From Streptomyces sp. NBC_00234 (GTDB lineage: Bacteria > Actinomycetota > Actinomycetes > Streptomycetales > Streptomycetaceae), in NCBI RefSeq assembly GCF_036195325.1, contig NZ_CP108101.1, positions 1,984,001-2,048,000 on the forward strand: DNA of 64,000 bases, written 5' to 3'. Position numbers and translations under genes: made by a program. Position 1 is the first letter of the stretch. Each line of letters begins with the position of its first letter. This document shows positions 1 to 10,322 of this stretch, in pieces. The notes beneath the pieces are model-generated. The model saw nothing but the letters and a program-made list of their open reading frames with translations. It did no database searches and was not told the origin of the DNA.

Positions 1-738
1 GCCGAGTCGCTGCGGGCGGTGAAGGCGCTGGAGGAAGTGCTCGCCCTGCCGGGCAACTCCCTCCTCCGGCTGCTGGAGGCCGGCGAGGTCCCGCCGGACG
101 CCGAGCGCCCGGCCGCCCGCTCCTACCGCACGCTGCTGGAGGCGTCCGGTGCGGTGGAGCGGCTGCTGGCCTCGATGGAGTCACCGGCCGACGGCGGGCT
201 GCACACCGTGGGACACCAGGAACGGGTACGGATCGCGGCGGGCCGGGAGATGGCGGGACGCGAGTCGCAGCACGTCGTACGCGCGCACCGGGACGGGATC
301 GACCGCTACCTCGCCGTCCACCGCGGCGATCCGGGCTGCGATCCGTCCGGGGTCGAGGTGCGCGCACGGGAGAACTGCCGGACGGGCCGGGTCCGCTGGG
401 ACCAGGAGGCGGGGGTGCTCGTCGCCGAGCTGCTGTTCGACACCCGTCTGCGGGCGGGCGACACGTACCTCTTCGGCTACGGCTTCGAGGACGGGACGGG
501 CGGTCGGTGCGACGAGTACGTGCGGGGGTTCAGCTTCGGCGGCGGGCAGTACGTGCTGCAGGTGCGCTTCGACGAGGCCGCGCTGCCGGTCCGGTGCCGG
601 CGCTTCGTCCAGGTGTCGGCGGGGGCGCCGCGCGGTGCCCGGACGGATCTCACGCTCACCGGCCGGCACCGGACCGTCCACCTGGTCGAGCAGGGGGTAC
701 GGCCCGGGCTGGTCGGCATCGACTGGGACTGGGAGTGA
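1..738 (+). CDS. XRE-type transcriptional regulator, C-terminal part (5' truncated)
   Basis: The reading frame is already open at base 1 and ends at TGA 736-738, so only the last 245 residues are present. The first visible residues (LRAVKALEEVLALPG...) resemble the end of a helix-turn-helix domain of the XRE type; the DNA-binding helices themselves would lie upstream of the window. The rest is a 200-residue C-terminal domain with an ENCRTGR motif near the middle and alternating beta-strand pattern, as found in Streptomyces XRE regulators of unknown ligand. The GTG at 19 is in frame but is not a convincing start. Family assignment is by recall and is moderate; the sensing role is unknown. Confidence 0.55.
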   Translation, partial: AESLRAVKALEEVLALPGNSLLRLLEAGEVPPDAERPAARSYRTLLEASGAVERLLASMESPADGGLHTVGHQERVRIAAGREMAGRESQHVVRAHRDGIDRYLAVHRGDPGCDPSGVEVRARENCRTGRVRWDQEAGVLVAELLFDTRLRAGDTYLFGYGFEDGTGGRCDEYVRGFSFGGGQYVLQVRFDEAALPVRCRRFVQVSAGAPRGARTDLTLTGRHRTVHLVEQGVRPGLVGIDWDWE

Positions 739-804
739 GGTGCCCGCCGGGCGGTGGGGTCTGACGGTCGCGCGGCCGGTCGGCGGGACGCCCGCACGGC
801 TCCG

Positions 805-1233
805 TCAGGCGTCGGGGCCCGCCACGAGGTTCCCGCCCTCGACCCTGACCGGGACGGAGGGCAGCGGCACGGTCGCCGGGCCCTGCAGCGCCTTGCCGGT
901 CGTGGTGTCGAAGCGGCTGCCGTGGCAGGGGCAGTGGCCCTCGGTGCCCTCGACCTTGTCCAGGACGCAGCCCGCGTGGGTGCACTGGGCGCTGAACGCC
1001 TTGTACTGGCCCTTCGCGGGGCAGCTCACGACGAGCCGCTGTTCCCGGTAGAGCTTGGCTCCGCCGACCGGGACCTCGTCCGCGGCACCGAGGGCGACGG
1101 GGGCGGTGGGCGTGGGCGTCTTCGCGTGGCCGAGCTTCGATTCGGTCGAGCAGGCGGCCACTCCCAGCCCGGCGGCACCGGCGAGAGCGGCGCCCTTCAG
1201 CACGGTACGGCGGGCGGCGGGCAGGCCGGACAT
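805..1233 (-). CDS. Tat-exported Rieske [2Fe-2S] lipoprotein
   Basis: A 142-residue protein. The N terminus has a twin-arginine pattern (RRTVLKG, residues 8-14), a short hydrophobic stretch and a cysteine at 28 in AACS, so it is probably a Tat-exported lipoprotein. The Rieske cluster ligands are complete: C84-T-H86 and C101-P-C-H104, with the disulfide pair C89/C103 expected in this fold. It is therefore an extracytoplasmic one-domain [2Fe-2S] electron-transfer protein; no oxidase or dioxygenase partner is adjacent. The ATG at 1233 is the only sensible start ahead of the signal. It converges with the XRE gene and is followed by a 66-bp gap. Confidence 0.88.
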   Translation of the reverse strand: MSGLPAARRTVLKGAALAGAAGLGVAACSTESKLGHAKTPTPTAPVALGAADEVPVGGAKLYREQRLVVSCPAKGQYKAFSAQCTHAGCVLDKVEGTEGHCPCHGSRFDTTTGKALQGPATVPLPSVPVRVEGGNLVAGPDA

Positions 1234-1403
1234 GCGGTCTCCACGGGGTGAGGGGGCAGAGAGCCGTCAGGGCACCCGAGGGGCCGGGGACCGGAGGCGG
1301 CGGCGACAGAACCGACGATACCGGCGGAGATCGGCGGCCCTGCGACCGGGCCGGTTCCGGCAGGGACCGGGGTGGGTCCGGCAGGGAAGGCGGCCCGACG
1401 GCG

Positions 1404-1437
1404 AGGTGGCGGCCCCCGGGGCCGGGGACCGCCACCT
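1404..1437 (-). terminator. Stem-loop downstream of uvrA
   Basis: Arms 1404-1419 and 1422-1437 are complementary over 16 bp with one mismatch (AGGTGGCGGCCCCCGG against its partner). It sits about 50 bp past the uvrA stop codon, where a Streptomyces hairpin terminator without a T-run would be expected. The 250-bp space between uvrA and the Rieske gene holds nothing else I can name. Confidence 0.55.
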
Positions 1438-1483
1438 CTGCGGCATGTCCGGGTCAGCAGGCGCTGTCCCGGTCAGCCGGTGT

Positions 1484-4537
<3,054 letters not shown>

Positions 4538-4676
4538 GCCGGTCCGCACCTTTCTTGAGAGAAGCGGGGGAACTGAGCCCCTGTCCCAGGGTATGGGGGG
4601 CGCCACAGCGATGTAGAAAGCTTTCGATTCCGAGCGTATAGCACGCACATTCGATTTACGGCCGCGCTCGGACTCC

Positions 4677-4712
4677 TTCACCCGATCGAGTGGCGGAGCT
4701 AGGCTCGGCCTC
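4677..4712 (+). promoter_or_regulatory. Predicted leaderless promoter of the isomerase-like gene
   Basis: TTCACC (4677-4682), a 17-bp spacer, and TAGGCT (4700-4705) match a vegetative -35/-10 pair (four of six bases at -35; TAnnnT at -10). The ATG at 4713 lies 7 bases after the -10, which places transcription start at or next to the first codon. No ribosome binding site precedes this ATG. Confidence 0.6.
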
Positions 4713-5399
4713 ATGATTGATCATGTGCGCGACCTGGGCGCTGTACGCGAGGCAACCGACCGGCTGCTCAGCGCGACGGGCAAACTGGACAATATTTCGC
4801 TCGCCGAGCCGTCACGGCTCCCGGGGTGGAGCCGTGGGCACGTACTGGCCCACCTGTCACGTAACGCCGACGCGCTCGTAAATGTTCTCCAAGGGCGCCC
4901 GATGTACGCGAGCAGCGAAACCCGGGACGGGGACATCGAGCGTGACGCCCCCCGTCCGCTCGACGAACAGCTGGCCGACCTCAGGGAGAGCGCGGCCCGC
5001 TTCCTGGAGGCGGGGGCCGGCACCGCCGACTGGGCCCGCACGGTCACCCTGCGCAACGGAGTGACGGACAGCGCGGCCCGCATCCCCTTCCGCCGCCTGA
5101 TCGAGGTCGAACTGCACCACGTCGACCTCGGGATCGGCTACGAGCTGGAGGACCTCTCGGCGGACTTCGTGACCAGGGAGAGCGACTTCCTGGCGAACCG
5201 GTTCGCCGGCCACCCCGACGTCGTGGCGACGACGGTCCTCGCCGACGGCCACACGTGGACCACCGGCGGCGGCGCCGAAGGCGGGCCCGTCACCGTCCGG
5301 GGGACGGCTCCCGAGGTCCTGGGCTGGCTCTGTGGGCGCCGCGACGGCTCCGCGCTGAGCACGCTGGGCGGCCCCCTTCCCGCCCTGCCCCCGCTATAG
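4713..5399 (+). CDS. Maleylpyruvate isomerase family mycothiol-dependent enzyme
   Basis: A 228-residue protein of the MDMPI/DinB-like superfamily, which carries mycothiol-dependent isomerases and transferases of actinobacteria. The N-terminal four-helix part has the typical [19 protein letters not shown] segment with His43 and His47; a second metal-ligand segment, [10 protein letters not shown], lies around residues 130-140. Family members bind zinc through two His and one Glu, which these residues could supply. A C-terminal SCP2-like domain ending in WLCGRRDG follows. The specific substrate cannot be read from sequence. The stop codon TATAG also forms part of the next gene's apparent -10, so the two may be separately transcribed. 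Confidence 0.85.
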   Translation: MIDHVRDLGAVREATDRLLSATGKLDNISLAEPSRLPGWSRGHVLAHLSRNADALVNVLQGRPMYASSETRDGDIERDAPRPLDEQLADLRESAARFLEAGAGTADWARTVTLRNGVTDSAARIPFRRLIEVELHHVDLGIGYELEDLSADFVTRESDFLANRFAGHPDVVATTVLADGHTWTTGGGAEGGPVTVRGTAPEVLGWLCGRRDGSALSTLGGPLPALPPL

Positions 5400-5409
5400 G
5401 CTGAGTCGT

Positions 5410-6066
5410 ATGACGTACAGCGGAGCGGTCAAGGTCGGCGGACCTGCGGACGTACACGAGTTGACCGACCTCATGATCTCCAAGGTCGCGGTCGGACCGA
5501 TGAACAACAACGCCTATCTGCTGCGCTGCCGCGCCACCGGTGAGCAGCTGCTGATCGACGCGGCCGCCGATGCCGGGACCCTGCTGCAGCTGATCGGTGA
5601 CGACGGCATCGCGTCCGTCGTCACCACCCACCGGCACGGCGACCACTGGCAGGCGCTCGCCGAGGTCGTGGCGGCCACCGGCGCACGCACCTACGCGGGG
5701 CGCTACGACGCCGAGGGCATCCCGGTCCCGACCGACGTCCTCGTGGAGGACAACGACACGATCCGGGTGGGCCGTGTGTCGCTGACCGCCCGGCACCTCA
5801 CCGGACACACCCCGGGCTCCATCGTCCTGGTCTACGACGACCCGCACGGGGCGCCGCACCTGTTCAGCGGGGACTGCCTCTTCCCCGGTGGGCTCGGCAA
5901 CACGCGCAAGGACCCGGAGGCGTTCGCGAGCCTGCTCCACGACGTGGAGACCAAGCTCTTCGAGCCGCTGCCGGACGAGACGTGGGTCTACCCGGGTCAC
6001 GGGCACGACACCGCGCTCGGCGACGAGCGGCCTCAGCTGCCCGAGTGGCGCGAGCGCGGCTGGTGA
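5410..6066 (+). CDS. MBL-fold (metallo-beta-lactamase-like) hydrolase
   Basis: A 218-residue member of the glyoxalase II-like branch of the metallo-beta-lactamase superfamily. The metal motif HRHGDH occupies residues 74-79, and further ligands are offered by the GDCLFPGG and YPGHGHDT segments in the second half, as in hydroxyacylglutathione hydrolases. A thioester substrate is plausible (mycothiol replaces glutathione here), but this is inference. The ATG at 5410 follows the upstream stop by 10 bases; TAGGCT at 5397-5402 sits 7 bases before it, so the mRNA may be leaderless. It is closed by the strong hairpin at 6091-6132. Confidence 0.88.
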   Translation: MTYSGAVKVGGPADVHELTDLMISKVAVGPMNNNAYLLRCRATGEQLLIDAAADAGTLLQLIGDDGIASVVTTHRHGDHWQALAEVVAATGARTYAGRYDAEGIPVPTDVLVEDNDTIRVGRVSLTARHLTGHTPGSIVLVYDDPHGAPHLFSGDCLFPGGLGNTRKDPEAFASLLHDVETKLFEPLPDETWVYPGHGHDTALGDERPQLPEWRERGW

Positions 6067-6090
6067 GCGCTCCCCGCACCTGAACACCAC

Positions 6091-6132
6091 ACCGGCCGGG
6101 GTGGGCGGAACCTTCCGCCCACCCCGGCCGGT
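6091..6132. terminator. Bidirectional terminator between MBL-fold gene and terC
   Basis: Perfect 20-bp inverted repeat, arms 6091-6110 and 6113-6132, centred between two convergent genes. Arms contain CCGGCCGGGGTGGGCGGA and its complement. Confidence 0.85.
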
Positions 6133-6175
6133 GCCGGTTCTTCTACTTCTTCCACGCCACGGGTGTCACCCCCGG

Positions 6176-7189
6176 TCAGGCGTCGACGCTCTTCGTCTCC
6201 TCGTCGGCGGGTCCGACCTTCTTCGACTCCGCCGCGGCCTCCGCCGCCGCCTGCTTCTTGTTGGCGATCAGGCTGGTGATCGTGGTGATCACCAGGACGC
6301 CGCCGATGAAGGCCAGCGAGAACGGGATGGAGATCTCGGGGACATTCACCCCGGACTCGTGGAGCGCGTGCAGCACCAGCTTCACGCCGATGAAGCCGAG
6401 GATCACCGACAGGCCGTAGCTGAGGTGGACCAGCTTCTTCAGCAGACCGCCGATGAGGAAGTACAGCTGACGCAGACCCATCAGGGCGAAGGCGTTGGCG
6501 GTGAAGACGATGTACGGGTCCTGGGTCAGACCGAAGATCGCCGGGATGGAGTCCAGCGCGAACAGCACGTCGGTGGTCCCGATGGCGAGCATGACCACCA
6601 TCAGCGGGGTCATGATGCGCTTGCCGTTCTTCACGATGAAGAGCTTGGTGCCGTAGTACCTGTCGGCCACACCGAAGCGCCGCTCGGCCGCCTTGAGCAG
6701 CTTGTTCTCCTCCCAGTCCTCTTCCTCCTCGTCGGCCCGCGCTTCCTGGATGAGCTTCCAGGCGGTGTAGATGAGGAACGCGCCGAAGATGTAGAAGACC
6801 CAGGAGAAGTTGGCGATGACCGCCGCGCCGGCGGCGATGAAGATCGCTCGCAGGACCAGGGCGATCAGCACGCCGACGAGGAGCACGCGCTGCTGGAGAT
6901 GCGAGGGCACCGAGAACTTCGCCATGATCAGGACGAAGACGAAGAGGTTGTCGACACTCAGCGACTTCTCGGTGATGAATCCGGCGAAGAACTCGCCGGA
7001 CGCCTGACTCTCGCCGGCCAGGAGCAGACCGAGTCCGAAGAGGGCGGCCAGCGCGATCCAGACGATCGTCCAGATTCCGGCTTCCTTGGTCGACACGTCA
7101 TGGGGTTTGCGCCCGATGAAGAAGTCGACGGCGATCAAAGCACTCAGACCCAGAATGGTCAGTGCCCAAAGGGTGAATGAAACGTCCAC
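6176..7189 (-). CDS. TerC family integral membrane protein (probable Mn2+ exporter)
   Basis: A 337-residue polytopic membrane protein with about nine hydrophobic segments and the acidic TerC hallmarks within helices (DFFIGRKPHD near the start, FITEKSLSVDNLFVF, DVLFALDSIPAIFG). TerC proteins are associated with tellurite resistance and, for Alx/YkoY-type members, with manganese efflux or loading of exported enzymes. The GTG at 7189 is set by the strong GGAGG at 7194-7198, four bases away. The riboswitch upstream argues for a manganese function. The C-terminal tail is short, charged and cytoplasmic. Confidence 0.92.
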   Translation of the reverse strand: MDVSFTLWALTILGLSALIAVDFFIGRKPHDVSTKEAGIWTIVWIALAALFGLGLLLAGESQASGEFFAGFITEKSLSVDNLFVFVLIMAKFSVPSHLQQRVLLVGVLIALVLRAIFIAAGAAVIANFSWVFYIFGAFLIYTAWKLIQEARADEEEEDWEENKLLKAAERRFGVADRYYGTKLFIVKNGKRIMTPLMVVMLAIGTTDVLFALDSIPAIFGLTQDPYIVFTANAFALMGLRQLYFLIGGLLKKLVHLSYGLSVILGFIGVKLVLHALHESGVNVPEISIPFSLAFIGGVLVITTITSLIANKKQAAAEAAAESKKVGPADEETKSVDA

Positions 7190-7232
7190 TGCGCCTCCGG
7201 CAGTTCGCTACGGCTACTGATCAGCGTCGTCG

Positions 7233-7352
7233 CTGCCGGAGGTCTCTTCCACCGGGACGCGCGGGGTGCGCGGCCGGCCGGCGCCCCGGGACCGGTCACA
7301 GTCCGTACTGACGGGAACGCAGCGTATGGGAGTACTCCCCTCCGTCCGGAGA
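7233..7352 (-). promoter_or_regulatory. yybP-ykoY (manganese) riboswitch controlling terC
   Basis: On the minus strand the leader shows the family's hallmarks in order: GGGGAGTA (7333-7340), a CGTCAGTAC-type element, a GC-rich hairpin, and GAGACCTCCGG closing against CCGGACGGAGG at the 5' side. This riboswitch class senses Mn2+ and often precedes TerC-family genes such as ykoY and alx. The 3' strand CCTCCGGCAG (7242 to 7233) is perfectly complementary to CTGCCGGAGG (7203 to 7194), which contains the terC ribosome binding site, so ligand-free RNA could block translation and the bound form release it. Identification is by motif, without a covariance search. Confidence 0.85.
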
Positions 7353-7354
7353 AC

Positions 7355-7382
7355 AGTACAGGAATCACCAAGAAAAGGTAAA
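7355..7382 (-). promoter_or_regulatory. Predicted promoter of the terC riboswitch transcript
   Basis: On the minus strand, TTTACC (7382-7377), 16-bp spacer, TGTACT (7360-7355). The predicted start falls at about 7350, right at the 5' edge of the riboswitch, which supports both calls. A partly palindromic TAAGGC-AC-GCCTAA lies just upstream at 7391-7404. Confidence 0.5.
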
Positions 7383-7453
7383 GAGAAGGGTAAGGCACGC
7401 CTAAAAGACCAGGTCAGGGCCGGTAGTTGGGGAAGGCTTCCGGCCCCTCGCGG

Positions 7454-9415
7454 TCAGCGGCCCCCGGTGCGCCGCGCCTCGGCGACCCGGGCGAGCACCT
7501 GCTCCAGGACCCGGCTCCCCGCCGGAAGTCCGAGCGGTTCGTACGTCCATGCGTGACCGACCCACGGATCGGCCAGATGGTCGTCGGCGACGGGAGTGAT
7601 CCGCAGAAGCGAACGCCACAGGGGATCGAGCACCGGCCCGTACGCCGAGGCGTCCTCCCGGTCGGCGACCATCAGCAGATGGACGCCCACCGAGGGGCCC
7701 TCGTCCGCGAGGTAGCGCAGCTGGGTGACGGCCCGGTCGTCGAAGCCGTGCGGGAAGTCGTTGACGATCAGCAGCTGCTCTCCGGTGTCCAGGTCCGGCG
7801 GGAGCGAGTCGGCGGCGCCCGCCCGGATCGCCATCTGTACGAGGTCCACGCGCCGCGTGAGGTGGGAAAGGACCGAGGCCACTCCCCCGGGTCCGGCGGC
7901 GGGCGGCCCGGCCAGAACACCGGCCCCGGCCAGCGGGGCGAGCGCCCCTGCGCCCGATCCCGCCGGGTCGATGACGTGCACGGAGAACTCACCGGGGGGA
8001 TACACCGCGAGCAGGCGCGCCGCGTGCACGACCGCCGTCTCCAGGGCGAGACGGCGCAGCCGGCCGGAATCCATCAGCGTCGCCGCCTCGGAGGCCGTAC
8101 GGCCACTGTCGACCCAGATGCCGCGCTCCAGCGGCAGCCGTACCAGCAGGGGGATGCGCAGCTCGGCGGCTTCGGGCAGATGCAGGTCGCCGATGCGCAG
8201 CGCCATCGGCATCTCCATCGGCACCCGGTAGGCGTGCCAGACGGGGTTGGCCCAGCCCGCGTACGCGGCGGGGAGCGCGGGTTCGACGACGGCGGCCTCG
8301 GCGGCGAGCTGGCCGAGGTCCCGGTCGAGGGCCTCGCGGGCCCGGGAGGTCAGTTCGTCGCGCTTGGCGCGGGCCGCCTCACGGGCCCGGTCGCCCGCTC
8401 CGCCGATCCGGTTGCGCGGGTCGGAGAGCGCGCGGTCGAGCTCCTGGTCCATGCGCGACTCCGCGAAGTCGACCGCGCTGCGGTACGCCGCGGTGGCGCG
8501 GGCCAGGTCCTCGAACATGCCCCAGATCTGGTTGTAGAGGCGTTCGTCCATGGACCAGCCGGTGGCGTCGCCCGCGACCGGCACGGCCGGCGATCCCGGC
8601 GCCGCGGGCGGCGCGGTGGGCGGGGGCGGCGGGGGTGCGGTGGCCCGCCGCGGGTGCGCGTAGTTGATGGGGCCGCCCGCCGGGGGCGTGGCGGCGGGGC
8701 CCGCGGTGGCGGGGTCGGGCAGCGGTTCGGGGGTCACCGGGGTGGCGGGGGGCACGGCCGCCGGGTGCGGCTGCTCGCCCGGGGCGGGGCCGGGACCCGC
8801 CGCTCCGTGGCGTACACGGTCGCCGTCGGGGGTGCGGGGCGGTGGCGGGGCCACCGAGCGGGCCATGCCCCGGGCGACCGCCTCCTGGATCGAACCGGCC
8901 AGCTCCGCGGCCCGGTCCACCCCCTGGTCGGCGAGCATCTCGGCCAGGCCGGCCGCGTACCCCTGACCGACGGCGCGGACCTTCCAGACGCCCTGGCGGC
9001 GGTAGAGCTCCAGGGCGGTGACAGCGGATTCGGCGTCCAGCCCGGTGAGGGTGAACGTGGCGATCTCGGTGCCGTCGAGGCCGGTGACGGCGACGAAGGG
9101 CGCGGCGACCGCGCCGAACCGCACCGGACCGCCCGCCCCGACGGGAAGGGCCAGCAGCACGGTGACGCGGTGCACCGAACCGGGCAGTGCGTCGAGGTCC
9201 ACGGCGAGCCGGTGGTCGGCGGCTGCCTGCTTGGACACTTCGAGGCCGGGCAGCTGGGGCGAACCGGGGTGGGCGATCCACTCGATGCCGTGCACCGTGC
9301 CCTGTTCGTCTCCGAGGGTGGCACCGGCCACGACAGGTGAACCCGCCGATACCCGGATCTCCAGACGGGTCTGGGGCAAGGTGTGGTTCTGCCCCCGGAC
9401 CAGCTCGGCCGTCAT
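7454..9415 (-). CDS. TerD-domain protein fused to a P-loop-less FtsK-like C-terminal region
   Basis: A 653-residue protein in three parts. Residues 1-180 form a TerD domain (LTGLDAESAVTALELYRRQGVWKVRAVGQGY is the typical C-terminal strand set, cited here as a known pattern). Residues ~200-290 are Pro/Ala-rich linker. Residues ~300-650 look like the ATPase region of FtsK/SpoIIIE-type proteins (HVIDPAGSG, LLIVNDFPHGFD, HLLMVADRE), but where the Walker A loop is expected there is only RGIWVDSGRTASEA, with no GKS/T. It is probably a cytoplasmic stress-response scaffold rather than a motor. The next gene upstream, also TerD, is separated by a hairpin. ATG at 9415 begins the conserved TerD strand. 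Confidence 0.75.
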   Translation of the reverse strand: MTAELVRGQNHTLPQTRLEIRVSAGSPVVAGATLGDEQGTVHGIEWIAHPGSPQLPGLEVSKQAAADHRLAVDLDALPGSVHRVTVLLALPVGAGGPVRFGAVAAPFVAVTGLDGTEIATFTLTGLDAESAVTALELYRRQGVWKVRAVGQGYAAGLAEMLADQGVDRAAELAGSIQEAVARGMARSVAPPPPRTPDGDRVRHGAAGPGPAPGEQPHPAAVPPATPVTPEPLPDPATAGPAATPPAGGPINYAHPRRATAPPPPPPTAPPAAPGSPAVPVAGDATGWSMDERLYNQIWGMFEDLARATAAYRSAVDFAESRMDQELDRALSDPRNRIGGAGDRAREAARAKRDELTSRAREALDRDLGQLAAEAAVVEPALPAAYAGWANPVWHAYRVPMEMPMALRIGDLHLPEAAELRIPLLVRLPLERGIWVDSGRTASEAATLMDSGRLRRLALETAVVHAARLLAVYPPGEFSVHVIDPAGSGAGALAPLAGAGVLAGPPAAGPGGVASVLSHLTRRVDLVQMAIRAGAADSLPPDLDTGEQLLIVNDFPHGFDDRAVTQLRYLADEGPSVGVHLLMVADREDASAYGPVLDPLWRSLLRITPVADDHLADPWVGHAWTYEPLGLPAGSRVLEQVLARVAEARRTGGR

Positions 9416-9509
9416 TGCCCTGTCCCCTCGACGAACTTCGGTGTCCTGCGTGCGGTACTGCTCTGCGGTGCTGTCCGTACGTGTCGTGCCGGTGCCTCGG
9501 TATGTGGTG

Positions 9510-9543
9510 CAGCTCCCGGCGGCGGATGCCTCCGGGAGCTGCT
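9510..9543 (-). terminator. Hairpin between the two TerD genes
   Basis: Perfect 11-bp stem GCAGCTCCCGG (9510-9520) with its complement at 9533-9543 and a 12-base loop. It lies 30 bp past the stop of the small terD gene, so it probably ends or attenuates that transcript before the larger gene. Confidence 0.6.
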
Positions 9544-9572
9544 CGTACCGATGCGTGCCAGGTCCTGCGTGC

Positions 9573-10187
9573 CTACAGGTGCGGCAGGATCGAGGGCATC
9601 AGGTCCTGGAAGGTGCGGCCGTTGGCCGGGTTCCCGAGGGCGGTCATCTGCCACCCGTTGCCCACGCGGTGCACCTTCGCCATGATCTGGGCGGTGTACT
9701 GCCCCCCGCCGTCGAGCGTGTAGCGCGCGAGCTCCTGGCCGTTGGTCTCGTCGACGATGCGGCAGAAGGCGTTCTGCACCTCCTGGAACGTCTGGCCGGT
9801 GAACGAGTTCACCGTGAAGACGATCTGGTCGATGTGGACCGGGACCCGCTGGAGGTCGACGAGGATCGCCTCGTCGTCCCCGCCCGAACCGGCGCCGCCG
9901 ACGAGGTTGTCACCGGTGTGCTTGACCGAACCGTCGTCGCTGACCAGGTGACGGAAGAACACGACGTCGACGGGCTGCTTGTCGGCGAAGAGCACCGCCG
10001 AGGCATCCAGGTCGATCTCCCGGGTCCGTGAGCCGAACAGGCCGCGGCGCGGAGCCGCCTGCCAGCCGAGCCCCATCCGCACCGCGGTGAGGGCTCCCCC
10101 GCCCCGCTTCTCCAGGCTGATGGCCTGCCCCTTGGTCAGATTGACGCCAGGGCCCCCGGGCGCATTGCCCTTGGATACGTCCACCAC
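9573..10187 (-). CDS. TerD family protein
   Basis: A 204-residue single-domain TerD protein (LTKGQAISLEK near the N terminus; DLQRVPVHIDQIVFTVNSF in the middle). TerD folds bind calcium through acidic residues and act in tellurite, phage and oxidative stress tolerance; the exact action is not known. GTG 10187 is chosen because GAGAGGGG lies 7 bases upstream; GTG 10184 is equally in frame. An upstream ATG at 10259 would add 24 non-homologous residues. It is read in the same direction as the larger TerD gene and as uvrB, which lies upstream of it. Confidence 0.88.
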   Translation of the reverse strand: MVDVSKGNAPGGPGVNLTKGQAISLEKRGGGALTAVRMGLGWQAAPRRGLFGSRTREIDLDASAVLFADKQPVDVVFFRHLVSDDGSVKHTGDNLVGGAGSGGDDEAILVDLQRVPVHIDQIVFTVNSFTGQTFQEVQNAFCRIVDETNGQELARYTLDGGGQYTAQIMAKVHRVGNGWQMTALGNPANGRTFQDLMPSILPHL

Positions 10188-10322
10188 GCGCTGTCCCCTC
10201 TCAGAGTGTCCCCGCAACCAACTGTGTGTGCGGTTGCCCCGCACCCTACGCAGTCGCACCGACAGCGCAGGAGAGCCGGTCGCCTTTTGTGTCGGTCCTG
10301 CAACACAGCGGATGCCCTGCCG

